From Nematostella vectensis (Eukaryota > Cnidaria > Anthozoa > Actiniaria > Edwardsiidae): a stretch of 60,000 bases of DNA. Every line of letters starts with the position of its first letter. Position 1 is the stretch's first letter. The notes under the pieces were generated by a model. It ran no database searches. It was given only the letters and a program-made list of their open reading frames with translations, and had not been told where the DNA came from. The stretch is from positions 8,416,203-8,476,202 of the forward strand of contig NC_064037.1 in NCBI RefSeq assembly GCF_932526225.1. Direction: 5' to 3'. A program made the translations under genes and the position numbers. Of this stretch, positions 31,812-42,700 are shown one piece after another.

Positions 31812-33254
31812 TTAGCCGCCATTACGGGGCCAAGTGAGGCCTGGGAGTTGCGCGGCTGAGTGACTGGCTGGCGAGTGGCACCACAGGATACCCGCGCAAT
31901 GACCACAAAACCAAATCGCATAGTTATACCATATTTCTATACCTATGGAGCTCCGCGCGCGGCCTGCGGCCGCGCTGGCTCCGCTATTATGGGTAATTGG
32001 TGGTAGAGGATATGCTGTTCTTGTTATACCATTGGCTCTTGGGTAGAGTGGGGAGCTTGTTACATGAGTAAACCCATAGCCCTTTGCGAACTGTTCATAT
32101 AAATTACTTGCAAACTGGGGACCATTGTCGGATACGACAAGATCGGGGATGCCATGAGTTGAGAATATCTCTTTTAGGACACTGATTGCGGTTTCCGAGG
32201 ACTCACTTGTGAGTTTCCTGACTTCTACCCACCTTGAGTAGTAGTCCACTATGACCATGTGGGACTTTCCTTTCAGGTCAAAGAGATCTACTGCCACTCT
32301 TTCCCAGGGACGGGTCGGGAAAGAAGAGGGCTAAGAAGTTCGGCTAAGACCGAACCCCCTGGGCCCCTCAGAACCTCCTTAGGCTTGACTAGTTCATAGG
32401 AGTTGAGCAATGGCTCCTGGTCGCTGATCACCGACACAGCGGCACCAGTGTCTAATTTAAAAGTTATGGGTTGCCCATCGACTTCTATTTCTGCCTTCCA
32501 GTACTCCACGCTGGATTTGCTCACCTCCCCTAGGAATGGAGATTCAACTTCAAGCTCATTGACATTTCCCTTGGCTTGTTTTGACTGGCATACGCCAGTT
32601 TGCCAGTTTTGACTGGCATACCCCCCTTGGGCTGGGATTTCTTAGGCTTAGGGGTTTTCGGATGAGCTTTCTTGACAAAATCTACGTTCTGACTTCTTGT
32701 CTCCCCCCTAACCACATCTCTATTTTCCTTCCTCATCTCCGTAAGCCTGCACATTTCAATAGCTTGTGTAAGAGTCAAGTCAGATTTGATTTGGAGACGA
32801 TCTGATAGGGTTTCATCTTCGACTCCGACAATTATTCGGTCTCTAATTAATTCTTCCCTTAGAGAACCATAACTACAATCGTCCGCTAGCCGGTAAAGGT
32901 CTTGTAAAAACTGGTCAAAGGACTCACCGGGCTTCTGCACGCGACGATGACGTTTTTTCGGGCACCAAAATAGGTATTCAGCGCTGTTGTCATCTCTTCG
33001 AAGGTTGCCTTCGCTCCGTCGATCTTTAGTGTTGCGAGAATGTCGTCAGCACACGATCCCATGGAGTTGAGCAGTATGCTCACTTGCTCGTTGTCGGGTT
33101 TTGATTTGAGGCCAGAGGCAATGCGGTACCTTTCGAAACGTCTCAGCCATTTTCGCCAGTTGTCAGCTTGCTGCAAGCCGTTCACTGCGGAGTTGAAACT
33201 TTCAGGGAGAGGAAAGTGTAGCTGAGCACGTTCGTCTTTATCTGTATCGCCCAT
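31812..33254 (-). mobile_element. Ty3/gypsy retrotransposon remnant lacking reverse transcriptase
   Basis: Reading leftwards: a gag frame (33254-32886; DNWRKWLRRFERYRIASGL, then FGARKNVIV); a second gag frame (32940-32530; QKPGESFDQFLQDLYRLADD); a retropepsin (32524-32288; FKLDTGAAVSVISD with the catalytic DTG); and an integrase core (32297-31812; MVIVDYYSRWVEV, VVSDNGPQFAS). The gag frames are out of register, and a short segment is missing at ~32940. The protease runs directly into the integrase (RPVPGKEW / PWERVAVDLFD), so the whole RT-RNaseH region is deleted. Integrase breaks off after PRANG, before its third catalytic Glu, where a GC-rich insertion sits. Defective. Confidence 0.8.
31922..32033. 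mobile_element. Small GC-rich hairpin insertion inside the gypsy integrase
   Basis: It is bounded by the direct repeat GTTATACCAT (31923-31932 and about 32025-32034). It contains a hairpin-forming core with GCGCGGCC and GGCCGCGC separated by three bases, flanked by GGAGC/GCTCC (31947-31983). The surrounding sequence is integrase on one side and unrelated on the other. Probably a tiny non-autonomous element with a target duplication. Confidence 0.4.
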
Positions 33255-33259
33255 AGTTC

Positions 33260-33560
33260 GGTTTAAGCCACTGCCACCATGTTATATTATGATCGATTGA
33301 GTTGAGAGAAGTACACTGATGAACAGTCAACAACAACGTTTTAATCCAAGATGGCGGACTCACCCCCAAGTCCCGGATGTACAAACACATAACACAGGGT
33401 TCCCAAATATGCCTAAGCTATAGCATAATACTACAGTTCTCGCGCGCCCTGGGCCCCCAAGGATTCTGGGGACGTGACGAGGATATGGAATCCTGTGCCT
33501 TATTTCTTGGAAGTGGCGTGGCGGCTTGAGCATAGTCCATTTGAGCAGCTGAAGTCTGAG
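33260..33560 (-). other. Probable 5' LTR end and primer-binding site of the gypsy element
   Basis: On the minus strand, ...ATAATATAACA is followed by TGGTGGCAGTGGC and then the gag start. An LTR ending in CA next to TGG is the usual LTR/primer-binding-site junction. The sequence before it contains CATCTTGGATTAAAA and a GC-rich block at 33430-33480, plausible for an LTR. The outer LTR end is not resolved and no second LTR was found. Confidence 0.45.
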
Positions 33561-33879
33561 AGGTAAGTTGAGAGTTTGGTTATTCCCGTATTTTAGGGAA
33601 ATTCTCTCTTTAAGAATTGCTAGAAAAGAATCGAAGCCTAATTCACTTACATATCAAATTGTATGCGTCCCTTACGGGCAAATTTCTGCTTAAATAAGAA
33701 TCTCCATCGTGATGCACGCTTTTATTTCTTATTTATAGAGTGTTGTCGCGTGCGAAAACTCAAATTTTACTTTATGTTTGTTCTTTTGATGGCAGTTATA
33801 TTGTGCATTTATAAGATAATCAGAGAGACAGTTTTGTTAATGGTTTGAATCATTTTATTTTAATTATGCTGGTATTTTA

Positions 33880-36577
33880 CACCAGAGTGAAGTTAGTTCC
33901 TTATTCGCAGTTCCTTTTTCGTCTGTTTCCTTATTCGCTCAGTTCCTTATTCAAATCCGGGGGGTACTTACATGATACCTTTTAATTCGAGTTGAAACAG
34001 TATTTAGGCATAACAGTTTATTCAGAACAAGTCCAACAGCATTTTCGTCGGGTAAATTTGGATGCTTTAACGTGCTCGCTGCTAAGCGGAGCTGTGAACA
34101 TGAGACTCTATCTGCTACAAAAGGTCAAATTACGCTATGCGTGCAATCGCTTTCACAAATGAATATAGCAAAAGAGAAGAAATCTACCTCTCATCTAATA
34201 AATGTATTTATATCTTGGGCTTTCTTTCCAAACGCATTAATATATTTAGAGAAGAAATATTCATGCTTTACTTGACTACGTACGCGTGTAGAAGGAATTT
34301 GACCTTGCTAACAAAACCACAATTTGACAGATAGTGCTTGTTGTCAATTAACAACTTGGCTACAAGATATATTATATTTTCTAAACATTTCTCGAATAAG
34401 TAAATGGAATCTCCCAACGTCCGATTTCGTTTTACAAATTATCCGAATAAGGAATAGACTAAACAGAGGGTTCTTTAGTATTTTCTAAACATTTATTTAA
34501 TAAGGAAATGGTATTTTATATATTCTTTTATTCGAAAATATCGCAAATCTGTATTCAAATATATCGTAATAACGAAATTACATTTCCTTTTACGGAAAAA
34601 AAACGGTGTGCAAACACTGACAATCATCTTATTCGGATAAGTGGTAAAAAAGAAATCAGGCATTATGAGATACAATTGCCTTATTCGAGAAATGTTTAGA
34701 CAACACTAACAATCATCTTTATAGTCTAATCCTTATTCGGATAAGTGGTAAAAAAGAAATCGGGCATTATGAGATACAATTGCCTTATTCGGGAAATGTT
34801 AAGAAAACACTAACAATCATCTTTAGAGTCTAATCCTTATTCGGATAATTGGTAAAAACGAAATCAGGCGTTATGAAATACCATTTCCTTATTCGAGAAA
34901 TGTTTAGAAAATATAAAAAAAAACCTTTTTAGTGTAATCCTTATTCGGATAAGTGGTAAAAAAGAAATCGGACATTATGAGATACAATTGCCTTATTCGA
35001 GAAATGTTAAGAAAACACTAACAATCATCTTTATAGTCTAATCCTTATTCGGATAATTGGTAAAAAAGAAATCGGGCATTATGAGATACAATTGCCTTAT
35101 TCGAGAAATGTTAAGAAAACACTAACAATCATCTTTAGAGTCTAATCCTTATTCGGATAATTGGTAAAAACGAAATCAGGCGTTATGAAATACCATTTCC
35201 TTATTCGAGAAATGTTTAGAAAATATAAAAAAAAACCTTTTTAGTGTAATCCTTATTCGGATAAGTGGTAAAAAAGAAATCGGACATTATGAGATACAAT
35301 TGCCTTATTCGAGAAATGTTAAGAAAACACTAACAATCATCTTTATAGTCTAATCCTTATTCGGATAATTGGTAAAAAAGAAATCGGGCATTATGAGATA
35401 AAATCTCCTTATTCGAGAAATGTTAAGAAAACACTAACGACCCTCTTTTAAATTTATTCCTTATTCGGATAAGTGGTAAAAAAGAAATCGGGCATTATGA
35501 AATACCATTTCCTTATTCGAGAAATGTTAAAAAACACTAACGACCCTCTTTTTAGTCTATTCCTCATTCGGATAAGTAGTTAAAACGAAATCATGCGTTA
35601 TTAAATACCATTTTCTTATTCGAGAAATGTTTAGAAAACACAAACGGCCCTCTTTTTAGTCTATTCCTTATTCGGATAAGTAGTTAAAACGAAATCAGGC
35701 GTTATAAAATACCATTTCCTTATTAAAGAAATGTTTAGAAAACACTAACGACCTTCTTTTTAGTCTATTCCTTATTCGGATAAGTAGTTAAAACGAGATC
35801 GGGAGTTATGAAATACCATTTCCTTTTTCGAGAACTCTTTCGAAAGGAGTCGTTAAAGCGAAATCGGGCGTTATGAAATTTCATTTCCTTTATTGAGAAA
35901 TGATGAGCAAACACTGACAGTCCTCTTAATAGTCTATTCCTTATTCGGATAAGTCGTAAAACGAAATCGGACGTTGGGAGATTCCATTTCCTTATTCGCG
36001 AAAACTAACTTGAATAAGAAACAGTTCCCTATTTGTGTCACTGCACTAATCTATTTGTTTTGACAGAGCCTTATCTGTTAGCCAAGGTGTTAACTGACAA
36101 CAAGCACTATCTGTCAAATTGTGGTTTTGTTAGCAAGGTGAAATTCCTTCTATACACGCGTACGTAGTCAAGTAAAGCGTGAATATTTCTCCTCTAAATA
36201 TATTAATGCGTTTGGAAAGAAAGCCCAAGATATAAATACATTTATTAGATGAGAGGTAGATTTCCTCTCTTTTGCTAGATTCATTTGTGAAAGCGATTGC
36301 ACGCATAGCGTAATTTGACCTTTTGTAGCAGATAGAGTCTCATGTTCACAGCTCCGCTTAGCAGCGAGCACGTTAAAGCATCCAAATTTACCCGACGAAA
36401 ATGCTGTTGGACTTGTTCTGAATAAACTGTTATGCCTAAATACTGTTTCAACTAGAATTAAAAGGTATCATGTAAGTACCCCCCCCCCCCCCCCCCCCGG
36501 ATTTGAATAAGGAACTGAGCGAATAAGGAAACAGACGAAAAAGGAACTGCGAATAAGGAACTAACTTCACTCTGGTG
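33880..36577. mobile_element. 2.7-kb foldback element: ~490-bp inverted arms around a 104-bp tandem array
   Basis: The left arm (33880-34365) begins CACCAGAGTGAAGTTAG, and its reverse complement forms the right arm (36078-36577, ending CTAACTTCACTCTGGTG). The arms agree closely over their whole length. A 7-bp direct repeat TATTTTA flanks the element (33873-33879 and 36578-36584), the mark of an insertion. The interior is a tandem array. No transposase is encoded, so it is non-autonomous, in the style of Foldback/Galileo elements. It inserted about 90 bp before the proposed start exon of sacsin copy C. A 19-bp C run sits inside the right arm only (36480-36498), against a 6-bp G run on the left. 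Confidence 0.85.
34440..36005 (+). repeat. ~104-bp tandem array inside the foldback element
   Basis: The unit is made of two 52-bp halves, both starting TTATTCG: CCTTATTCGGATAAGTGG... and CCTTATTCGAGAAATG.... About 13-14 units are present, degenerating to the right. A three-unit (311-bp) higher-order copy is visible: the AAATATAAAAAAAAACC variant recurs at ~34911 and ~35222. Confidence 0.85.
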
Positions 36578-36664
36578 TATTTTACTTATATTTCTTTCTT
36601 ACTTATCAATATGCACTAAGCTTTTAATCGATGACCATCAGAAAAAAAAACATTATTTTTGCAG

Positions 36665-36744
36665 TGTTTGTGAAACATGAATTTCTAGAATCTCAAGACC
36701 ACTGGAATGGACTAAACCTGGCTAAACAAACGTATTCGCGATGG
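36665..36744 (+). other. Proposed start exon of copy C ending ATGG|GTGAGT
   Basis: An acceptor-like CATTATTTTTGCAG ends at 36664 and a strong donor GTGAGT follows 36744. The only coding bases would be ATG plus G; the next exon supplies AT to make GAT (Asp). An in-frame TAA just upstream (near 36723) excludes further N-terminal extension in this exon. Two minimal upstream ORFs (ATGAATTTCTAG and ATGGACTAA) lie in the same leader. No alternative ATG is present in the second exon's frame. Confidence 0.45.
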
Positions 36745-39700
36745 GTGAGTTTGTAAATTGTATGCAAAGAATGCCGTCAGCAGTTTCTCAGAAATTTTTC
36801 AAGCGCGTCTAAACAGGTTTTTCCGGTTTTGAAAATGGCGATAGCGCACAAGTTCTTCATTTCATGGCGATATAAATAGAGTGCAAACAATATTACTGCG
36901 AAACATTAGCAAAAACTTGCACTGTGTTGATTTTAATAGTGTGATCTCTGCTGAACCGTAATTACGTGAATGCGTTTATTTGCGTATATTGTAGTTATCG
37001 TGCTTTGCGCCATGCACAGGTAGCCCCGGCTCACGGCGAGTGTAGGTTTATTATAGCCTGAGTATCAGGCGATTTTATTTTTCAAAAGTTGGAGAGGAAA
37101 AATAAAAGTACGCCTGACACAAATACTTTTTAGGCCGCTGTCAAAATAGTCGGCTGTCCATTTTCCAATGACTTGCGTGGTGGCACAATGAAATGCCCAA
37201 ATCAATTTATAAACAGCATTTATGTAAAAACAAAACTACATTTGTGTTATATGCAAGGGTAATAATTTTAGTAACGACGAACCCCGGTGAAGGTAACTTT
37301 ATGCTAAATGATTTGAAACGCAAGGATATTTCACGGCTCAGGAGACTTTACGATTTAAGTATATGACTGCAGATTCACACATTTCTACAGGATATTCACA
37401 TCACCAATTTACTACAGGTTCTTTCTTCTAAATAGACAAACCTCTGCTTGAACACAAATGCCCTTATTTGATAAGCTAACTCGATCAACAACCCGCGGGA
37501 AGTACCGCAAACAATCCCAAGCTTTTTTCGTGCTTTTTTTTATGCCTAGAATATTTGGCGCCTGGCCTGTCTAAAAATTTGATAGCTACTATGATGTCTG
37601 TAGTATCAAACAGCTTCTATGACATCAATATTTCCAGCGCCTTTGGTATAACTAGTAGATCGATCTTCGCTTCGAAAAACGATACCAATGAGAAATAAAC
37701 ACACGCAATGACCTGCCTGTGCAAGACATTTGAACATCAGAGTATCAGGTGGAATTTTAATTTTTCCGAAGATAATGAGGGGAGTAAAATATATTTTCTA
37801 ATGTTATAGAAGACGGTTATCTGATTCTGCTAACGCAAGGTCAAAAGCAGTTTTGGAGTCCGCCATTACTCAACGAGTTAGGGTACTTTATAGCTGAACC
37901 AATCAGCGGGCCCCATTCGAGTGCCCTTGGTTTTTTTGACCAATCAGGAGCCATGCCGAAATCCGGCATGAGAACATGCGATTTGAACAGTACTTGTATC
38001 AGGCCCTTGTCTTGTTTCTTGCCGGCGCGATAGAAACATAGGAGGGCCTGATACTCAGGTTAGGTTTATTACTCAAACGGCAAAACGGGGACGAATAGAC
38101 GATTAAAAGGTATGGTTGGAAAGATAAATATATGTGCTGTGATTCTTCGAGGTTCAATTTGCCGTACGATTCTGATTTTCAATTCAGAATATTTATTTCA
38201 ACGAATTTTTTGCTCATACAAACTCTGTAATAAGCCTACACTCGCCGTGAGCCTGGGCTACCTGTGGGCCATGCAGCGCGAATTAGATCTTTGAAATAGT
38301 ATTATATAAAAACTAAAAAGTATTTCATGGGTTTGTGACTTTACGGCATCTGAAATTCACGGAACCTGCGGAAACATTTCTAAGACGCTAAATTGAAAAA
38401 AATCCTTAAGTAACTTTAATACTCTAATACACTACTGCAGAATTTAATTGCTATTTGTATTGACAGAAATGCCTTGTGTAACTTGGCTTCAACATTGATT
38501 CAGATGTCGTGTTCAATAGGTTGTGGAGGATTTTGATAAAAATAAGGGCTGAAATACCCCCCCCCTTCATGAGGAACAATTTTCCGCTTCCCCCATATTT
38601 TTGGTACCACCAAAAAAAAAAGAAAGAAGGAGGAAAGGATGAAGGCAACAACAAACATCAAAGAAACACAAGCAAAAAAAGTGAAAGGAAGGAATTGGTT
38701 GAAAACATTAATTCAGAAAAAGTGAACTTACTCAATGTACATAATGTATGTATATATAGGGTACCCCAAAAACTAGAAATTCAACTCTGCCAAATTTTCG
38801 TCTTTAGAAGATTTCTTAAGGGCAGACAAAAATTTGGCAGAGGCGAATTCCAGTTTTTGGTGTATTGTATTCATTCTTCTGGTCCACGAACATGAACATG
38901 ATAATACCTATCCTGGACTCCTGGATTGTGCATGCCAAATAACTGGCCCAAAACCAAGACTCGTTGATCCAAGGAGATTTGACACTTGGTCATATATTAA
39001 AGAAGAGAATTAACACTCAAAGAAATCAGTGACCCCTCTTTCAAAATCAATAAAGTTCAAAATCAGGTTTGTGAAGCAACGAATCAAACTAACAGTTTGG
39101 TAAAAGTCCATAAACACATTTTAAAAGCTGTCAACTCATCACTTGTATTATAAGTTTCAATGAAAGTGTGATGTTTCCTGCCACATAGGAGCTCCACTAA
39201 TATTACTAGAATATGCAATTGTTATTAAAATACACAACTAAAGAGGACTATTGATAATTTCCTTATCAGATGAAGACTCAGATGAAGATTGTGATCTCAT
39301 CCAGCCTAGCTTGATTCAACAGATCAAGAAAATTCTGGACCAGTACCCAGATGATGGGCAAATTCTCAAGGTGAGATGTTGGATACACCCTGTCCCCCCT
39401 TCTCTTCAAGAGATGCTGGATACACCCCTGTCTCCCCTTGCCTTTGTAGAGATGCTGGATACACCCATGTCCCCCCTTGCCTTTGAAGAGATGCTGGATA
39501 CACCCATGTCCCCCCTTCCCTTTGTATAGATGCTGGATACACCCGTCCCCCCTTCCCTTTGTAGAGATGCTGGATACACCCCTGTCTCCCCTTCCCTTCA
39601 ATACATGCTAGATACACCCCTGTCCCCCCCTTACCTTTGTAGAGATGCTGGATACACCCCTGTCTCCCCTTCCCTTTGTAGAGATGCTGGATACACCCCT

Positions 39701-42700
39701 GTCTCCCCTTTCCTTTGTAGAGATGCAGGATACACCCCTGTCCCCCCTTCCCTTTGTAGAGATGCTGGATACACCCCTGTCCCCCTTCCCTTAAACAGAT
39801 GCTGGATACACCCCTGTCCCCCCTTCCCTTTGTAGAGATGCTGGATACACCCATGTCTCCTCTTCCCTTCAATAGATGCTGGATACACCCCTGTCTCCCC
39901 TTCCCTTTGTAGAGATGCTGGATACACCCCTGTCCCCCCTTCCCTTTGTAGAGATGCTGGATACACCCCTGTTTCCCCTTCCCTTTGTAGAGATGCTGGA
40001 TACACCCCTGTCTCCCCTTTCCTTTGTAGAGATGCTGGATACACCCCTGTCCCCCCTTCCCTTTGTAGAGATGCTAGATACACCCATGTCCCCCCTTCCC
40101 TTTGTAGAGATGCTGGATACACCCCTGTCCCCCCTCCCTTTTGTAGAGATGCTGGATACACCCATGTCCCCCCTTCCCTTTGTAGAGATGCTGGATACAC
40201 CCCTGTCCCCCTTCCCTTTGTAGAGATGCTGGATACACCCCTGTCCCCTCTTCCCTTCAAGAGATGCTGGATACACCTCTTCTCCCCCTTCCCTTTGTAG
40301 AGATGCTGGATACACCCCTGTCCCCCCTTCCCTTTGTAGAGATGCTGGATACACCCCTGTCCCCCCTTCCCTTTGTAGAGATGTTGGATACACCCCTGCC
40401 CCCCTTCCCTTTGTAGAGATGCTAGATACACCCCTGTTCCCCCTTCCCTTTGTAGAGATGCTGGATACACTCCTGTCCCCCTTCCCTTTGTAGAGATGCT
40501 AGATACACCCCTGTCCCCCCTTCCCTTTGTAGAGATGCTGGATACACCCCTGTCCCCCCTTGCCTTTGTAGAGATGTTGGATACACCCCTGTCCCCCTTC
40601 TCTTCAAGAGATGCTGGATACACCCCTGTTCCCCCTTCCCTTTGTAGAGATGCTGGATACACCCCTGTCTCCCCTTCCCTTCAATAGATGCTAGATACAC
40701 CCCTGTTCCCCCTTCCCTTTGTAGAGATGCTGGATACACCCCTGTCCCCCCTTCCCTTTGTAGAGATGCTAGATACACCCCTGTCCCCCCTTCCCTTTGT
40801 AGAGATGCTAGATACACCCTGTCCTCCTTCCCTTCAAGAGATGCTGGATACACCCTGTCCCTCTTCCCTTTGTAGAGATGTTGGATACACCCCTGTCCCC
40901 TCTTCCCTTTGTAGATATGCTGGATACACCCCTGTCCCCCCTTCCCTTTGTAGAGATGCTGGATACGCCCCTGTCCCTCTTCCCTTTGTAGAGATGTTGG
41001 ATACACCCCTGTCCTCTCTTCCCTTTGTAGAGATGCTAGATACACCCATGTCTCCCTTCCCTTTGTAGAGATGCTGGATACACCCATGTCTCCCTTCCCT
41101 TTGTAGAGATGCTGGATACACCCCTGTCCCCCCTTCCCTTTGTAGAGATGGATACACCCCTGTCCCTCCTTCCCTTCAAGAGATGCTGGATACACCCCTG
41201 TCCCCCCTTCCCTTTGTAGAGATGCTGGATACACCCCTGTTCCCCCTTCCCTTTTTTGAGATGCTGGATACACCCCTGTCCCCCCTTCCCTTTGTAGAGA
41301 TGCTGGATACACCCCTGTCCCCCCCTTCAATTTGTAGAGATGCTGGATACACCCCTGTCCCGCTTCCCTTTGTAGAGATGCTGGATACACCCCTGTCCCC
41401 CCTTCCCTTTGTAGAGATGCTGGATACACCCCTGTCCCTTCTTCCCTTTGTAGAGATGTTGGATACACCCCTGTCCCCCCTTCCCTTTGTAGAGATGCTG
41501 GATACACCCCTGTTCCCCCTTCCCTTTGTAGAGATGCTGGATACACCCCTGTCCACCCTTCTCTTTGTAGAGATGCTGGATACACCCCTGTCCCCCTTCT
41601 CTTCAAGAGATGCTGGATACACCCCTGTCCCCCCTTCCCTTTGTAGAGATGCTCAATACACCCCTGTCTCCCCTTCCCTTTGTAGAGATGATGGATACAC
41701 CCCTGTCCCCTCTTCCCTTTGTAGAGATGCTGGATACACCCTGTCCTCCTTCCCTTCAAGAGATGCTGGATACACCCTTTCCCCCTCACCTTTGTAGAGA
41801 TGCTGGCTACACCCCTGTCCCCCTTCCCTTTGTAGAGATGCTGGATACACCCCTGTCCCCCTTCCCTTTGTAGAGATGCTGGATACACCCCTGTCCCCTC
41901 TTCCCTTCAAGAGATGCTGGATACACCTCTTCTCCCCCTTCCCTTTGTAGAGATGCTGGATACACCCCTGTCCCCCCTTCCCTTTGTAGAGATGCTGGAT
42001 ACACCCCTGTCCCCCCTTCCCTTTGTAGAGATGTTGGATACACCCCTGCCCCCCTTCCCTTTGTAGAGATGCTAGATACACCCCTGTTCCCCCTTCCCTT
42101 TGTAGAGATGCTGGATACACTCCTGTCCCCCTTCCCTTTGTAGAGATGCTAGATACACCCCTGTCCCCCCTTCCCTTTGTAGAGATGCTGGATACACCCC
42201 TGTCCCCCCTTGCCTTTGTAGAGATGTTGGATACACCCCTGTCCCCCTTCTCTTCAAGAGATGCTGGATACACCCCTGTTCCCCCTTCCCTTTGTAGAGA
42301 TGCTGGATACACCCCTGTCTCCCCTTCCCTTCAATAGATGCTAGATACACCCCTGTTCCCCCTTCCCTTTGTAGAGATGCTGGATACACCCCTGTCCCCC
42401 CTTCCCTTTGTAGAGATGCTAGATACACCCCTGTCCCCCCTTCCCTTTGTAGAGATGCTAGATACACCCTGTCCTCCTTCCCTTCAAGAGATGCTGGGGA
42501 CACCCTGTCCCTCTTCCCTTTGTAGAGATGTTGGATACACCCCTGTCCCCTCTTCCCTTTGTAGAGATGCTGGATACACCCCTGTCCCCCCTTCCCTTTG
42601 TAGAGATGCTGGATACGCCCCTGTCCCTCTTCCCTTTGTAGAGATGTTGGATACACCCCTGTCCTCTCTTCCCTTTGTAGAGATGCTAGATACACCCCTG

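Noticed and set aside
34440-36005. CRISPR-like appearance of regularly spaced repeats
   Set aside because: The spacing is a contiguous 104-bp tandem array within a eukaryotic foldback element; the spacers are themselves repeated and there are no cas genes.
34072-36371. The same 67-aa frame found on + (34072-34275) and - (36168-36371)
   Set aside because: It lies in the two inverted arms of the foldback element, so the match is due to arm identity. It begins at a non-ATG codon.
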